Assembly: GCF_005938745.2 (NCBI RefSeq)
Contig: NZ_VCBX02000001.1
Span: forward strand, 5,780,501 to 5,844,500
Direction of reading: 5' to 3'
DNA: 64,000 nt
Origin: Rhodococcus sp. KBS0724
GTDB lineage: Bacteria; Actinomycetota; Actinomycetes; Mycobacteriales; Mycobacteriaceae
A program made the position numbers and the translations under genes. The notes below the pieces were generated by a model that searched no databases, was not told where the DNA came from, and worked only from the letters and a program-made list of their open reading frames with translations. Each line of letters begins with the position of its first letter. Position 1 is the first letter of the stretch. Positions 35,193 through 42,600 of this stretch are shown here, one piece after another.

Positions 35193-35972
35193 ATGGACTA
35201 CAGTCCAATTATGTCGACTGTCACCACTGAACGCCAGGGCAAGGTACTCATCGTTCGGATCGAACGCGAAGAACGACGTAACGCGATCAACCGCGAAACT
35301 GCCGAAGGCATCGAATCCGCCCTCGATCTCCTCGATGACGATCCGCAGCTGTGGGTCGGCATCATCACCGGCACGAACACTGTCTTCAGCGCCGGCACCG
35401 ACATCCGTGAGCGCGCCGACCTTCGCATGCCGCGCGGTGGCGAATACGGCATCATCCGGCGGCAACGCACCACACCGTTGATTGCAGCAGTCGAGGGATA
35501 CGCACTGGGCGGCGGATTCGAAATCGCCTTGGCCTGCGACCTTATTGTTGCCTCTCGCACAGCACAATTCGGCCTTCCCGAGACCCGCCGCGGGTTGGTC
35601 GCCACGTCGGGTGCCCTGTTCCGGGCGCCACGCGCCTTACCCCTCAACGTTGCTCGTGAACTGCTGATTACCGGCCGCACACTCGATCCCGAACGCGCTC
35701 TGAACCTGGGCGTCGTCAATTCGGTAACCGAACCGGGCAAGGCGCTCGAAGAAGCCCTGACCATGGCGTCGGAAATCTGCGAGTCCTCCCCCACCTCGGT
35801 GAGCCTGACCTTGAAGTCGGTGAATGCCCTGTACACAGAAGATGATTCGCGGGGCTGGGAAGTCACCGACACGGCGCGCGATCACATCCTGGCGTCACCG
35901 GATATCGCCGAAGGACTCGACGCATTTGCCAGCCGCCGAGTGCCCCGCTGGAACAACGTCCCGAGCGCGTGA
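35193..35972 (+). CDS. Enoyl-CoA hydratase/isomerase (crotonase family)
   Basis: This crotonase is 259 residues from the ATG at 35193, or 253 from 35211. The oxyanion-hole segments are SAGTDIRERADL and AVEGYALGGGFEIALACD. The two catalytic glutamates of hydratases are present, in GGGFE and in FGLPETRRGL. GGAAG lies 7 bases before the first ATG, favouring it, although the second ATG gives the more usual N-terminus. It would hydrate an enoyl-CoA in beta-oxidation. It diverges from a TetR gene and is probably its target. No partner gene follows on the same strand before the osmC leader. Confidence 0.88.
   Translation: MDYSPIMSTVTTERQGKVLIVRIEREERRNAINRETAEGIESALDLLDDDPQLWVGIITGTNTVFSAGTDIRERADLRMPRGGEYGIIRRQRTTPLIAAVEGYALGGGFEIALACDLIVASRTAQFGLPETRRGLVATSGALFRAPRALPLNVARELLITGRTLDPERALNLGVVNSVTEPGKALEEALTMASEICESSPTSVSLTLKSVNALYTEDDSRGWEVTDTARDHILASPDIAEGLDAFASRRVPRWNNVPSA
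35194..35207. promoter_or_regulatory. TGGACT/AGTCCA palindrome overlapping the hydratase start
   Basis: TGGACTACAGTCCA is a perfect inverted repeat with a 2-base centre. It begins at the second base of the upstream start codon of the enoyl-CoA hydratase, between it and the divergent TetR gene. A bound repressor would block transcription starting here, and if the mRNA starts inside it the second ATG would be used. Confidence 0.6.
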
Positions 35973-36046
35973 GCTACCAGCATTCGGGACAGATTCCCTA
36001 TAGGGCTGGTGGGAAAGGTTGCCAGGCGGTTACAGTCACTGGCGTG

Positions 36047-36142
36047 ATGGGATTCGGCGCATATACGACACGCACGCTGCTGACGCGGCGTCGCCATGTC
36101 GATTTTGCGCACGTCTGTACCTCTGGGTGTCCGATCTTCTGA
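36047..36142 (+). CDS. Sulfur-operon leader peptide (RRRHVD type, 31 aa)
   Basis: This short ORF starts at an ATG (or the GTG three bases earlier) and encodes 31 residues with the core LLTRRRHVDFAHVC and the end TSGCPIF. Actinobacterial leader peptides of the pattern (L)xRRxHVDxxRVxxxxC are known upstream of sulfur-assimilation and cysteine-related operons. Here two Cys codons (36116, 36128) lie just before the stop, and the stop codon sits in the loop of a hairpin. It precedes osmC and metY, which are sulfur genes. Cysteine-dependent attenuation is therefore likely. Gene finders usually miss such ORFs. Confidence 0.8.
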   Translation: MGFGAYTTRTLLTRRRHVDFAHVCTSGCPIF

Positions 36143-36146
36143 TCGG
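36131..36146 (+). promoter_or_regulatory. Hairpin over the leader-peptide stop codon
   Basis: CCGATC (36131-36136) and GATCGG (36141-36146) form a perfect 6-bp stem with a TTCT loop that includes the first base of the leader TGA. GATC-containing segments around the osmC ribosome binding site (36196-36208, AGATC/GGATCT) offer alternative pairing. A GC-rich CCGCGG pair lies between. Mutually exclusive folding driven by ribosome stalling at the Cys codons is an inference. Confidence 0.5.
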
Positions 36147-36215
36147 ACCTACTTCCGCGGTCACCGCCCGCGGGAGGTATTCGTATGCTCACCCAGATCA
36201 GGGGATCTTTCTGTC

Positions 36216-36731
36216 ATGACCACCGCTTCCGTTTCACACCTGAGTTCCGTTGTCGCCGCGAACGCTGACGCGATCGGCAAGGATTCCGGCAAGGCTCACG
36301 TCGTCTTCAAGGCGTCGGCGCAAGCCCACGATGCTGTTGCCAGCACGGTTACGCTCGGCAAATACAGCGTCGAGGTCGACGAACCGCCGGCCCTCGGAGG
36401 CGAGAACACGGCCGCCAATCCGGTCGAGTACTACCTCGCGTCACTTCTGTCCTGCCAGGTAGTGACCTACCGCGTCTGGGCGGACAAGCTCGGTATCGCG
36501 CTAGACGACATCTCCGCACGCGCCGAGGGCGACCTCGACGTGCGAGGCTTCTTCGGATTCGACGACGCTGTCCGGCCCGGCTTTTCCGAGGTTCGTGTTG
36601 TCGTGACACTCACCGGCCCGGAATCGCGTGAGCGCTACCTGGAGTTGCAGGAGACGGTCGACGCTCATTGCCCCGTACTTGATCTCACCCGCAATCCTGT
36701 CCCAGTGCATACAGTCGTCGAAACCGCCTGA
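36216..36731 (+). CDS. OsmC-family peroxidase/redox protein
   Basis: This 171-residue OsmC/Ohr-fold protein has the two redox cysteines in LASLLSCQVVTYRVWAD (about residue 78) and VDAHCPVLDLT (about 151). These proteins reduce organic hydroperoxides or act on sulfur-containing substrates. AGGGG precedes the ATG by 11 bases. It is located behind a cysteine-rich leader and 36 bases before metY, so in this operon a sulfur-handling role is more likely than general peroxide defence. The ORF extends upstream to 36096, but that part overlaps the leader peptide and is not credible. Confidence 0.87.
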   Translation: MTTASVSHLSSVVAANADAIGKDSGKAHVVFKASAQAHDAVASTVTLGKYSVEVDEPPALGGENTAANPVEYYLASLLSCQVVTYRVWADKLGIALDDISARAEGDLDVRGFFGFDDAVRPGFSEVRVVVTLTGPESRERYLELQETVDAHCPVLDLTRNPVPVHTVVETA

Positions 36732-36767
36732 CCCGCATCAACCACCTTCACTACGGAGTATGAATTC

Positions 36768-38081
36768 ATGAGCGAGAACACCCCAGCCCCGACGGATCCG
36801 ACCGCCAACTGGTCGTTCGAAACCAAGCAGGTCCACGCCGGGCAGGGCCCGGACAGCGCCACCAATGCTCGGGCACTGCCGATCTACCAGACCACCAGCT
36901 ACGTCTTCGACAGCACGGACCACGCCGCTGCACTCTTCGGCCTCGCCGAACCCGGCAACATCTACACCCGCATCATGAACCCGACGCAGGACGCCGTCGA
37001 ACAGCGCATCGCCGCCCTCGAAGGCGGAGTCGCGGCTCTGCTGGTCGCGTCCGGTCAGGCCGCGGAGAGCTTCGCGATCCTCAACCTTGCCGAAGCCGGT
37101 GACCACATCGTCTCGAGCCCGCGCCTGTACGGCGGCACGTACAACCTTTTCCACTACACGCTGCCCAAGCTCGGCATCACCGTCGACTTCGTCGAAGATC
37201 CGGACAACCTCGATCACTGGCGCGAGGCAATCCGTCCGAACACCAAGGCGTTCTACGGCGAAACCATCTCCAACCCGAAGAACGACGTGTTCGACATCCC
37301 CGGTATCAGTGCGATTGCCCACGAGAACGGCATCCCGCTGATCGTGGACAACACGGTTGCAACTCCGTACCTCATTCAGCCCCTGAAGCACGGCGCTGAC
37401 ATCGTCGTCCACTCCGCCACCAAATACCTTGGCGGACACGGCACCGCGATCGCCGGCGTCATCGTCGACGGCGGAACCTTCGACTGGACCCAGGGGCGCC
37501 ACACCAACTTCACCACCCCGGATCCCAGCTACCACGGCGTCACCTTCGCCGACCTCGGTGCGCCCGCCTACGCTCTCAAGGCCCGCGTCCAGCTCCTGCG
37601 CGACCTCGGTTCGGCAATCGCACCGTTCAACGCGTTCCTGATCTCGCAAGGCATCGAAACGTTGAGCCTGCGCATCGAGCGCCACGTGTCCAACGCCCAG
37701 AAGGTCGCCGAGTTCCTCGACGGCCGCGCCGAGGTGACGTCGGTCGCCTACGCCGGACTGCCGTCATCGCCGTGGCACGAGCGCGGAAAGCAGCTGGCGC
37801 CCAAGGGCACCGGCGCGATCGTGGCATTCGAGCTGGAAGGCGGGGTCGATGCTGGCAAGAAGTTCGTCAACGCCCTGACTCTGCACAGCCACGTCGCCAA
37901 CATCGGTGACGTCCGCTCACTTGTCATCCACCCCGCGTCGACGACGCACTCGCAGCTCACTCCCGAAGAGCAGCTCGCATCCGGAGTCACTCCAGGACTC
38001 GTCCGTCTGGCTGTCGGAATCGAAGGAATCGACGATATCCTCGCCGACCTCGAAATCGGTTTGGCTGCAGCAGCTTCCTGA
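36768..38081 (+). CDS. metY: O-acetylhomoserine sulfhydrylase (MetY-type PLP enzyme)
   Basis: This 437-residue Cys/Met metabolism PLP enzyme makes homocysteine or methionine precursors from O-acetylhomoserine and sulfide or methanethiol. It has ALPIYQTTSYVFDSTDHAAA, LVASGQAAESFAILNL, LIVDNTVATPYLIQPL and the PLP lysine in VVHSATKYLGGHG, then RSLVIHPASTTHSQL. The length of about 430 fits OAH sulfhydrylases rather than cystathionine gamma-synthase (about 385). It is co-transcribed with osmC under the leader peptide and ended by a strong terminator. Sulfur-responsive control is inferred. Confidence 0.9.
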   Translation: MSENTPAPTDPTANWSFETKQVHAGQGPDSATNARALPIYQTTSYVFDSTDHAAALFGLAEPGNIYTRIMNPTQDAVEQRIAALEGGVAALLVASGQAAESFAILNLAEAGDHIVSSPRLYGGTYNLFHYTLPKLGITVDFVEDPDNLDHWREAIRPNTKAFYGETISNPKNDVFDIPGISAIAHENGIPLIVDNTVATPYLIQPLKHGADIVVHSATKYLGGHGTAIAGVIVDGGTFDWTQGRHTNFTTPDPSYHGVTFADLGAPAYALKARVQLLRDLGSAIAPFNAFLISQGIETLSLRIERHVSNAQKVAEFLDGRAEVTSVAYAGLPSSPWHERGKQLAPKGTGAIVAFELEGGVDAGKKFVNALTLHSHVANIGDVRSLVIHPASTTHSQLTPEEQLASGVTPGLVRLAVGIEGIDDILADLEIGLAAAAS

Positions 38082-38092
38082 TCACCGACGAC

Positions 38093-38134
38093 AAAAGGCT
38101 CGGCCCCGACGCGAAAGTCGGGGCCGAGCCTTTT
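38093..38134. terminator. Strong bidirectional terminator
   Basis: An 18-base perfect stem (38093-38110 with 38117-38134) with GCGAAA loop contains GGCTCGGCCCCGAC and its complement, ending in TTTT on the plus strand and, symmetrically, on the minus strand. It lies between metY and the convergent extradiol dioxygenase gene. Confidence 0.9.
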
Positions 38135-38144
38135 GGCTGTGAAA

Positions 38145-39065
38145 CTAGCTCTTGGGCGTGAAGGCCGCAAGCGGTTCGCTTGCCGACCAGTCATGACCCC
38201 AGTAGCTGTCCGCCGTGATTTCCTCAGCGGTGTAGAACGTTTCGTCGACCAGCATTCCCTCGCAACCGAACTCGAGGTCCCATCCACCGGGAGCGCGGAC
38301 GTAGAACGACACCATCTTGTCGTTCGTGTGGCGTCCCAGGGTCGAGGAGATCGTGAAGCCGAGCTTGGCAACACGATCGAGTGCCTGACCGACGGAGTCG
38401 AGGGTCTCGGCCTCCATCATCAGGTGCACCAGACCGGGCTCGTCCACCGGCGGGGCCGGGCACAGGGCCAAGCTGTGGTGACGCTGGTTGACACCCATGA
38501 ACCGGACACGGCGAGCCGGCGACGGGGCATCGATGCCGCCGAGGCGGATGGAGCCGCGCGGCAGGAAGCCGAGAACCTCGGTGTAGAAGGCGTGCGCTTC
38601 GTCGAAACGCGTAACCGGGAGCACCACGTGGCCGAGACCCTGATCGCCGGTGACAAAGCGTCCACCGTGCGGGGTGACCAGCGGGCTGTGGTCGAGAACC
38701 GGTCCGAAGAAGACCTCGACACGGTTGCCGTTGGGATCGTCGAATGCGATGACCTGTTCGGCGTCGCGGTAGCTGGCGTCGGTCTCGGAGAGGATCTCGA
38801 CCTCGACGCCGGACTTCTCGACAGCTTCGCGAACACGCTGAAGAGCGAACTGATCGCGCACTTCCCAGCCCACTGCGAGTGCCTTGTCCGACTCACCCGG
38901 AAGGACGATCAGTCGCGAGCGACGCTCGTCCAGGCGGAGGTAGAGGCCGTCGGGTTCCGGGCCACTACCAACCGCGAGGCCGAGTCCGTCAACCACGAGC
39001 TCGCGCCAGCGAGCCACGTCCTGCGTTTGGATCCTGAGATATCCCAGGCCCCGAATTTCAGTCAT
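38145..39065 (-). CDS. Extradiol ring-cleavage dioxygenase, HsaC/BphC-like
   Basis: This 306-residue type I extradiol dioxygenase has two vicinal-oxygen-chelate domain pairs. It begins MTEIRGLGYLRIQTQDVARW. Iron ligands are the His in DQGLGHVVLPV (about 146), the His in GLVHLMMEAE (about 216) and the Glu in DLEFGCEGMLV (about 267); the second-shell His is in QRHHSLALC. It resembles HsaC but with many substitutions, so it may cleave a different catechol. AGGACGG precedes the ATG. It lies 35 bases behind the HsaA-like gene, forming hydroxylation and ring-cleavage steps of one pathway. Confidence 0.88.
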   Translation of the reverse strand: MTEIRGLGYLRIQTQDVARWRELVVDGLGLAVGSGPEPDGLYLRLDERRSRLIVLPGESDKALAVGWEVRDQFALQRVREAVEKSGVEVEILSETDASYRDAEQVIAFDDPNGNRVEVFFGPVLDHSPLVTPHGGRFVTGDQGLGHVVLPVTRFDEAHAFYTEVLGFLPRGSIRLGGIDAPSPARRVRFMGVNQRHHSLALCPAPPVDEPGLVHLMMEAETLDSVGQALDRVAKLGFTISSTLGRHTNDKMVSFYVRAPGGWDLEFGCEGMLVDETFYTAEEITADSYWGHDWSASEPLAAFTPKS

Positions 39066-39100
39066 GCCTAACCGTCCTTGATTCGAAAATGTTTGTGGGA

Positions 39101-40279
39101 CTAGATCATCGAGCGGTGGATGCCCTGCGGCTCGCCACCGAGCTGAGTCAGGGTCGACGCGTGGAAGATCGATCCGGGCACGTGGATGGCATGCGAGAGA
39201 CCCGCATGTGCGTCACGCCAGAATCGCTGCATCGGAGTGCTGAGCTGCAGTGCCCCGCCGCCGGAACGAGCGAAGATCTCGTCCACTGCGCGCACGGCAC
39301 GCCACGCAGCAGCTGTCTGCGTGCGTCGGCCGATGGAACGAAGCTCGAACGATACTTCCTGACCCTTTTCGGTCATGTCCCAGAAACGGTCGACCGTCTC
39401 GAGGATCGCCGCACGAGAAGCGGCAATTTCGGCAGCAGCCTCGCCGATGGCAAAGAGAACGTACGGATCTTCCTTGATCGGGACACCGCTGACCGTGACG
39501 CGCTCACGCTGAGCGGCGATGTTGCAGGCCAGAGCACCTTCGGCGATACCGATCAGTGAGGACGTGATGCCGAGCGGGAAGATGCAGGAGAACGGGAACT
39601 TGTACAGGGTCTCCGTGCGGCCGGCTTCCTTCCACGCGCTTCCGTCGTACACCTTGGAAGCGTCGATGGTGCGGTAGGCGGGGAGGAAAGCGTCCTTGAC
39701 GATGAGGTCCTTGGAACCGGTGCCTCGCAGGCCGACGACGTTCCAGCTGTCCTGGTCGATCTCGTAATCGCTGCGCGGCAGCAGGACGTGAAGGTGCTTC
39801 GGCGGCATGACGGGCTTGCCCTCGGCGTCACCGACCACCGCACCGATCATGACCCAGTCACAGTGATCCGTTCCCGAGGAGAAGGACCAGCGACCGTTGA
39901 GGATGTAGCCACCGTCGACGGGACGGGCAACACCCATCGGTGCGTACGGGGAAGCCATCCAGGTGTCCGGGTTCTCGCCCCAGACCTCTTCCTGAGCCTT
40001 CTTGTCGAAGAACGCAAGCTCCCACGGGTGGACGCCGACGATGCCGCTTACCCAGCCTGTTGCGCCGTCCATCGCGCCGATAGCCATTGCCGTCTCGGCG
40101 AACTCACGCGGGTGCGATTCCAGCCCACCGAATTCCTTGGGCTGGAACATGCGGATGACGCCGGAATCACGAAGGCGCTTCGCGTTCCCGTCCGACAGCT
40201 GCATGAGCTTGTCGCCCTCGACGCCGCCGGCGCGGATCTCGTCGGCGAACTGAGAGATGTTGTCTAGAACCTGTCCCAT
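39101..40279 (-). CDS. Flavin-dependent monooxygenase, HsaA-like paralogue
   Basis: This 392-residue two-component flavin monooxygenase of acyl-CoA dehydrogenase fold has GATGWVSGIVGVHPWELAFF, FSSGTDHCDWVMIG, SWNVVGLRGTGSKDLIVK and MQRFWRDAHAGLSHA. It is related to HsaA and to the gene at 23926. It should hydroxylate a phenol to a catechol using reduced flavin from a reductase that is not encoded nearby. It is in an operon between the 34-codon aldolase-like tail and the extradiol dioxygenase. The start at 40279 has only a weak GAGAAAA upstream. Confidence 0.85.
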   Translation of the reverse strand: MGQVLDNISQFADEIRAGGVEGDKLMQLSDGNAKRLRDSGVIRMFQPKEFGGLESHPREFAETAMAIGAMDGATGWVSGIVGVHPWELAFFDKKAQEEVWGENPDTWMASPYAPMGVARPVDGGYILNGRWSFSSGTDHCDWVMIGAVVGDAEGKPVMPPKHLHVLLPRSDYEIDQDSWNVVGLRGTGSKDLIVKDAFLPAYRTIDASKVYDGSAWKEAGRTETLYKFPFSCIFPLGITSSLIGIAEGALACNIAAQRERVTVSGVPIKEDPYVLFAIGEAAAEIAASRAAILETVDRFWDMTEKGQEVSFELRSIGRRTQTAAAWRAVRAVDEIFARSGGGALQLSTPMQRFWRDAHAGLSHAIHVPGSIFHASTLTQLGGEPQGIHRSMI

Positions 40280-40318
40280 GGTTTTCTCGGCTTTCTGGTT
40301 TCGGTACCCGGCGAATGC

Positions 40319-40423
40319 CTAGGCAGACTTCTTCGCGGCGAGTCCAAGCGCGATGTAGATCAACTGGTCTTCCTGCCCACCAACTACCTTGCGACGGAAA
40401 ACTCGCTGCGTATCACTGAGCAT
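40319..40423 (-). CDS. 34-aa ORF matching the C-terminal tail of 4-hydroxy-2-oxovalerate aldolase (probable relic)
   Basis: The ORF encodes 34 residues beginning MLSDTQRVFRRKVVGGQEDQ and ending ALGLAAKKSA. AGGAGG sits 6 bases before the ATG, an excellent ribosome binding site. The part RRKVVGGQED plus the hydrophobic helix after it matches the C-terminus of HsaF/BphI/DmpG aldolases (RRMVGGQEDMIVDVALDLL in DmpG from memory). The full enzyme is about 340 residues, so over 90% is missing. It lies 39 bases before the flavin monooxygenase gene, where an aldolase could once have stood. Either a deletion relic or a retained mini-protein is possible. Confidence 0.65.
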   Translation of the reverse strand: MLSDTQRVFRRKVVGGQEDQLIYIALGLAAKKSA

Positions 40424-40522
40424 CGCGTCCTCCTGGAAGATCTGGCGAGGTGAAAATCTGTTGGTGAAACCGTGGCAGGTGCGGCTCGGTAGTGCAGAAA
40501 TGCTTCCCGGTGAGTGGGAGCA

Positions 40523-40567
40523 CCCCGTGCGCCCTTTTTCGAGGGCCTGCCCGAAAGGCGCACGGGG
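40523..40567. repeat. Hairpin of the GTGCGCC/GGCGCAC family
   Basis: CCCCGTGCGCC (40523-40533) pairs with GGCGCACGGGG (40557-40567), 11 bp, with further internal pairing AGGGC/GCCC. It lies between the hydrolase stop and the aldolase-like ORF on the minus strand and probably terminates or attenuates the IclR-hydrolase transcript. Confidence 0.7.
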
Positions 40568-40604
40568 CCACAGGCCTAGTCGACCTTGACTGTGGCGACA
40601 GTGG

Positions 40605-41477
40605 TCAGTTGTCGGCTTCCGGGCGGGTGAGGAAGGCAAGAACGGCCGAGACCCACGCGTCGCGGGCTTCGATCATCGTCCAGTGGCCGCACTTGGGGAA
40701 GATGTGCACTTCACCGTTGGGGATGTCGCGCATCGGCAGAATCGCCATGTCGACAGGGCTGACGCGGTCATCGCGGCCCCAGGTGAGCAGGGTCGGAGCC
40801 TTGATCTTGTTGAGCTGCGCCCAGTACGGAACGGCCGTCGACGTAGCGGCGGCGGCGCCCATGGCGGCCATGGCCTTGCTGCTGTACATACGACGCGCGA
40901 TCTCGAGGGTCGTCGGCTCGGTGGCGAGCGCCCAACGCTCTTCGATGAGCTGCTCGGTGACCACGGCGGGGTCGTAGACCATCGACTGCAGCCAGCGGAT
41001 CAGGCCTTCGCGGGTGGGGTTGTCGGTGAATTCCATGAGGAGCTTGATGCCTTCACCGGGGCCGGGCGAGAAGGTGTTCTTGCCCATGCCGCCGATGGTG
41101 ACGAGCTTGCTGACGCGGTGCGGTTCGTCGATCGCGACCTTGGTGGCAACGATGCCGCCCATGGAGTTGCCGATCAGGTGGACGGGACCGAGGCCCAGTC
41201 CGTCGAGGAAGGCGCTGACCGAAGCCTGAGCCATCATCATCGGATGGCCGTCGCCTGGGTCGCTGACTCCGAAGCCGGGGAACTCGAGCACGTAGCAGTG
41301 GAAGTGCTTGGCGAAGTCCGCGAGAACGCCGCGGTAGTTACGCCAACCGGTGACTCCGGGGCCCGATCCGTGCAGCAGCACCAGCGGCGGACCGTCGCCG
41401 GCCTCGTGATAGCGGAGCACACCGAGATCGGTCTGCAGCTCTTTCAGAGTGTCCTCGTAGCTCAGTTCAGTCGTCAT
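40605..41477 (-). CDS. Meta-cleavage-product hydrolase, HsaD/BphD-like alpha/beta hydrolase
   Basis: This 290-residue alpha/beta hydrolase has oxyanion HGSGPGVTGW (about 36), nucleophile GNSMGGIVATK with Ser about 110, Asp in WGRDDRVSPVD and His in CGHWTMIEA. HGSGPG, GNSMGG and the MVYDPAVVTEQLIEERW segment are characteristic of C-C bond hydrolases of ring meta-cleavage products. It would cut the product of the extradiol dioxygenase at 38145. A hairpin separates it from the monooxygenase gene, so it may be transcribed with the IclR gene upstream (76-base gap). Confidence 0.87.
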   Translation of the reverse strand: MTTELSYEDTLKELQTDLGVLRYHEAGDGPPLVLLHGSGPGVTGWRNYRGVLADFAKHFHCYVLEFPGFGVSDPGDGHPMMMAQASVSAFLDGLGLGPVHLIGNSMGGIVATKVAIDEPHRVSKLVTIGGMGKNTFSPGPGEGIKLLMEFTDNPTREGLIRWLQSMVYDPAVVTEQLIEERWALATEPTTLEIARRMYSSKAMAAMGAAAATSTAVPYWAQLNKIKAPTLLTWGRDDRVSPVDMAILPMRDIPNGEVHIFPKCGHWTMIEARDAWVSAVLAFLTRPEADN

Positions 41478-41553
41478 ACTCCGAACGGTGCCACCACCAC
41501 CGCTGAGCTGCTACGAATCGTCCCGATCAGCGAGACAGAAAGGGCAGGAAGAC

Positions 41554-42462
41554 TCAGATCCACTGCTCGGTGGACGCCGCCAGAAGACGGTCCATCGTGT
41601 CTGCCGAGAAGGTGTTGGCCGGGATCGGAGGAGCCTTGCGGCCACGGCGCGGCGCACCCAGTTCGGGGTACAGGGACCGCGAGACCTCACGGGCCGCGTC
41701 GACTACCAACGGGGCAACTCGTTCGAGCTGAGCTGTCCGCATGTCGCCACACAGCGCGATGCTGCCGACGGGACCGTCATGCCCACGAATCGCCGCTGCC
41801 ACGCACGCCAGACCGCGAGCGGATTCACCGCGCTCGAAGGCCAAGCCACGGCGCTGACGGATGCGGTTGAGTTCCTGATGCAAAATGCCGATCTCCGCGA
41901 TGGTGTTCTCGGTACAGCGCGGAAGGGTCGCGCCGAACAAAGCGTCGACGCGCTCGGGGTCGATCCACGCGAGCATTGCCTTGCCACCCGCGGTGGAGTG
42001 CGCAAGAACGCGGCCACCGACCCGTGACGGGAGCGCAGCGGCAAAACGGCCGCCGACCTTGTCGAGGTAGACGCTTTCGCGGCCGTCGAGCACAGAAAGG
42101 TGCACAACCATTCCGGTCTGCAGGTGCAGCTCGTGCAAGAGGGGCGCAGCGGCTTCACGAATCTGGCTGTGGCCACCATCGCCGCCACCGAGCCCGAGTG
42201 CACGCCGTCCGAGGCAGTAGCCGAACGATGCATGGTCGACCCAGTCGAGCTTCACGAGCTGATCGAGAATGCGGTGGACGGTGGAGCGCGGCAACTGCGT
42301 GCGGCACGCCACCTCTTCCAGGGTCAGCCGTGCGGCGCGTCCGTCGAAGGCGTCGAGAATCAACGTCATCCGCTCGACCATCGACGGCGGCAGGTCCTTT
42401 TTGACCTGAGCACTGGTCGGCTGAGTAGTGGTCATGGTGTCGTTGATTTCAACGATGGTCAT
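41554..42462 (-). CDS. IclR-family transcriptional regulator
   Basis: This 302-residue IclR protein has an N-terminal winged helix (about 25-95) with LTLEEVACRTQLPRSTVHRI followed by LDQLVKLDWVDH, and a C-terminal effector domain with GGRVLAHSTAGGKAMLAWID and GPVGSIALCGDM. Such regulators commonly control aromatic ring-cleavage operons. GGGAGG precedes the ATG at 42462. It heads the minus-strand meta-cleavage cluster and diverges from the LLM gene. The 138-base spacer contains two inverted repeats that could be its sites. Confidence 0.88.
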   Translation of the reverse strand: MTIVEINDTMTTTQPTSAQVKKDLPPSMVERMTLILDAFDGRAARLTLEEVACRTQLPRSTVHRILDQLVKLDWVDHASFGYCLGRRALGLGGGDGGHSQIREAAAPLLHELHLQTGMVVHLSVLDGRESVYLDKVGGRFAAALPSRVGGRVLAHSTAGGKAMLAWIDPERVDALFGATLPRCTENTIAEIGILHQELNRIRQRRGLAFERGESARGLACVAAAIRGHDGPVGSIALCGDMRTAQLERVAPLVVDAAREVSRSLYPELGAPRRGRKAPPIPANTFSADTMDRLLAASTEQWI

Positions 42463-42479
42463 TGACGCCTCCCGGAAAC

Positions 42480-42513
42480 TGGAATTGATTCTAGTGACTA
42501 TAACCTAGGTCAC
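42480..42513. promoter_or_regulatory. Candidate operators between iclR and the LLM gene
   Basis: TGGAATTGATTCTA (42480-42493) fits TNNAATNNATTNNA exactly, like the site before fadA5. Directly next to it GTGAC (42494-42498) and GTCAC (42509-42513) form an inverted repeat with a 10-base centre, suitable for a second regulator such as the IclR protein. Sequence is direct; assignment is inference. Confidence 0.5.
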
Positions 42514-42588
42514 AGTATCTGGAAAGCCGATCCGGCAATCTCATCCCGATCAGCGGAAATTTCGGTGTCACGACAGCTCTCCTACAGC

Positions 42589-42594
42589 TATAAA
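42589..42594 (+). promoter_or_regulatory. -10 element of a probable leaderless promoter
   Basis: TATAAA ends 6 bases before the A of the ATG at 42601, so transcription should start at or next to the start codon. No ribosome binding site precedes this ATG. Leaderless mRNAs are common in actinobacteria. No good -35 hexamer is evident. Confidence 0.5.
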
Positions 42595-42600
42595 CACTCG

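Noticed and set aside
36001..36215. SAM-type riboswitch before metY
   Set aside because: No SAM-I/SAM-IV core sequence could be recognised; the leader peptide and hairpin explain the region better.
36019..36219. 66-aa ORF overlapping the osmC leader, with a CRFC motif
   Set aside because: The overlapping frame at 36047 encodes the conserved RRRHVD leader, and this frame has no ribosome binding site or known pattern.
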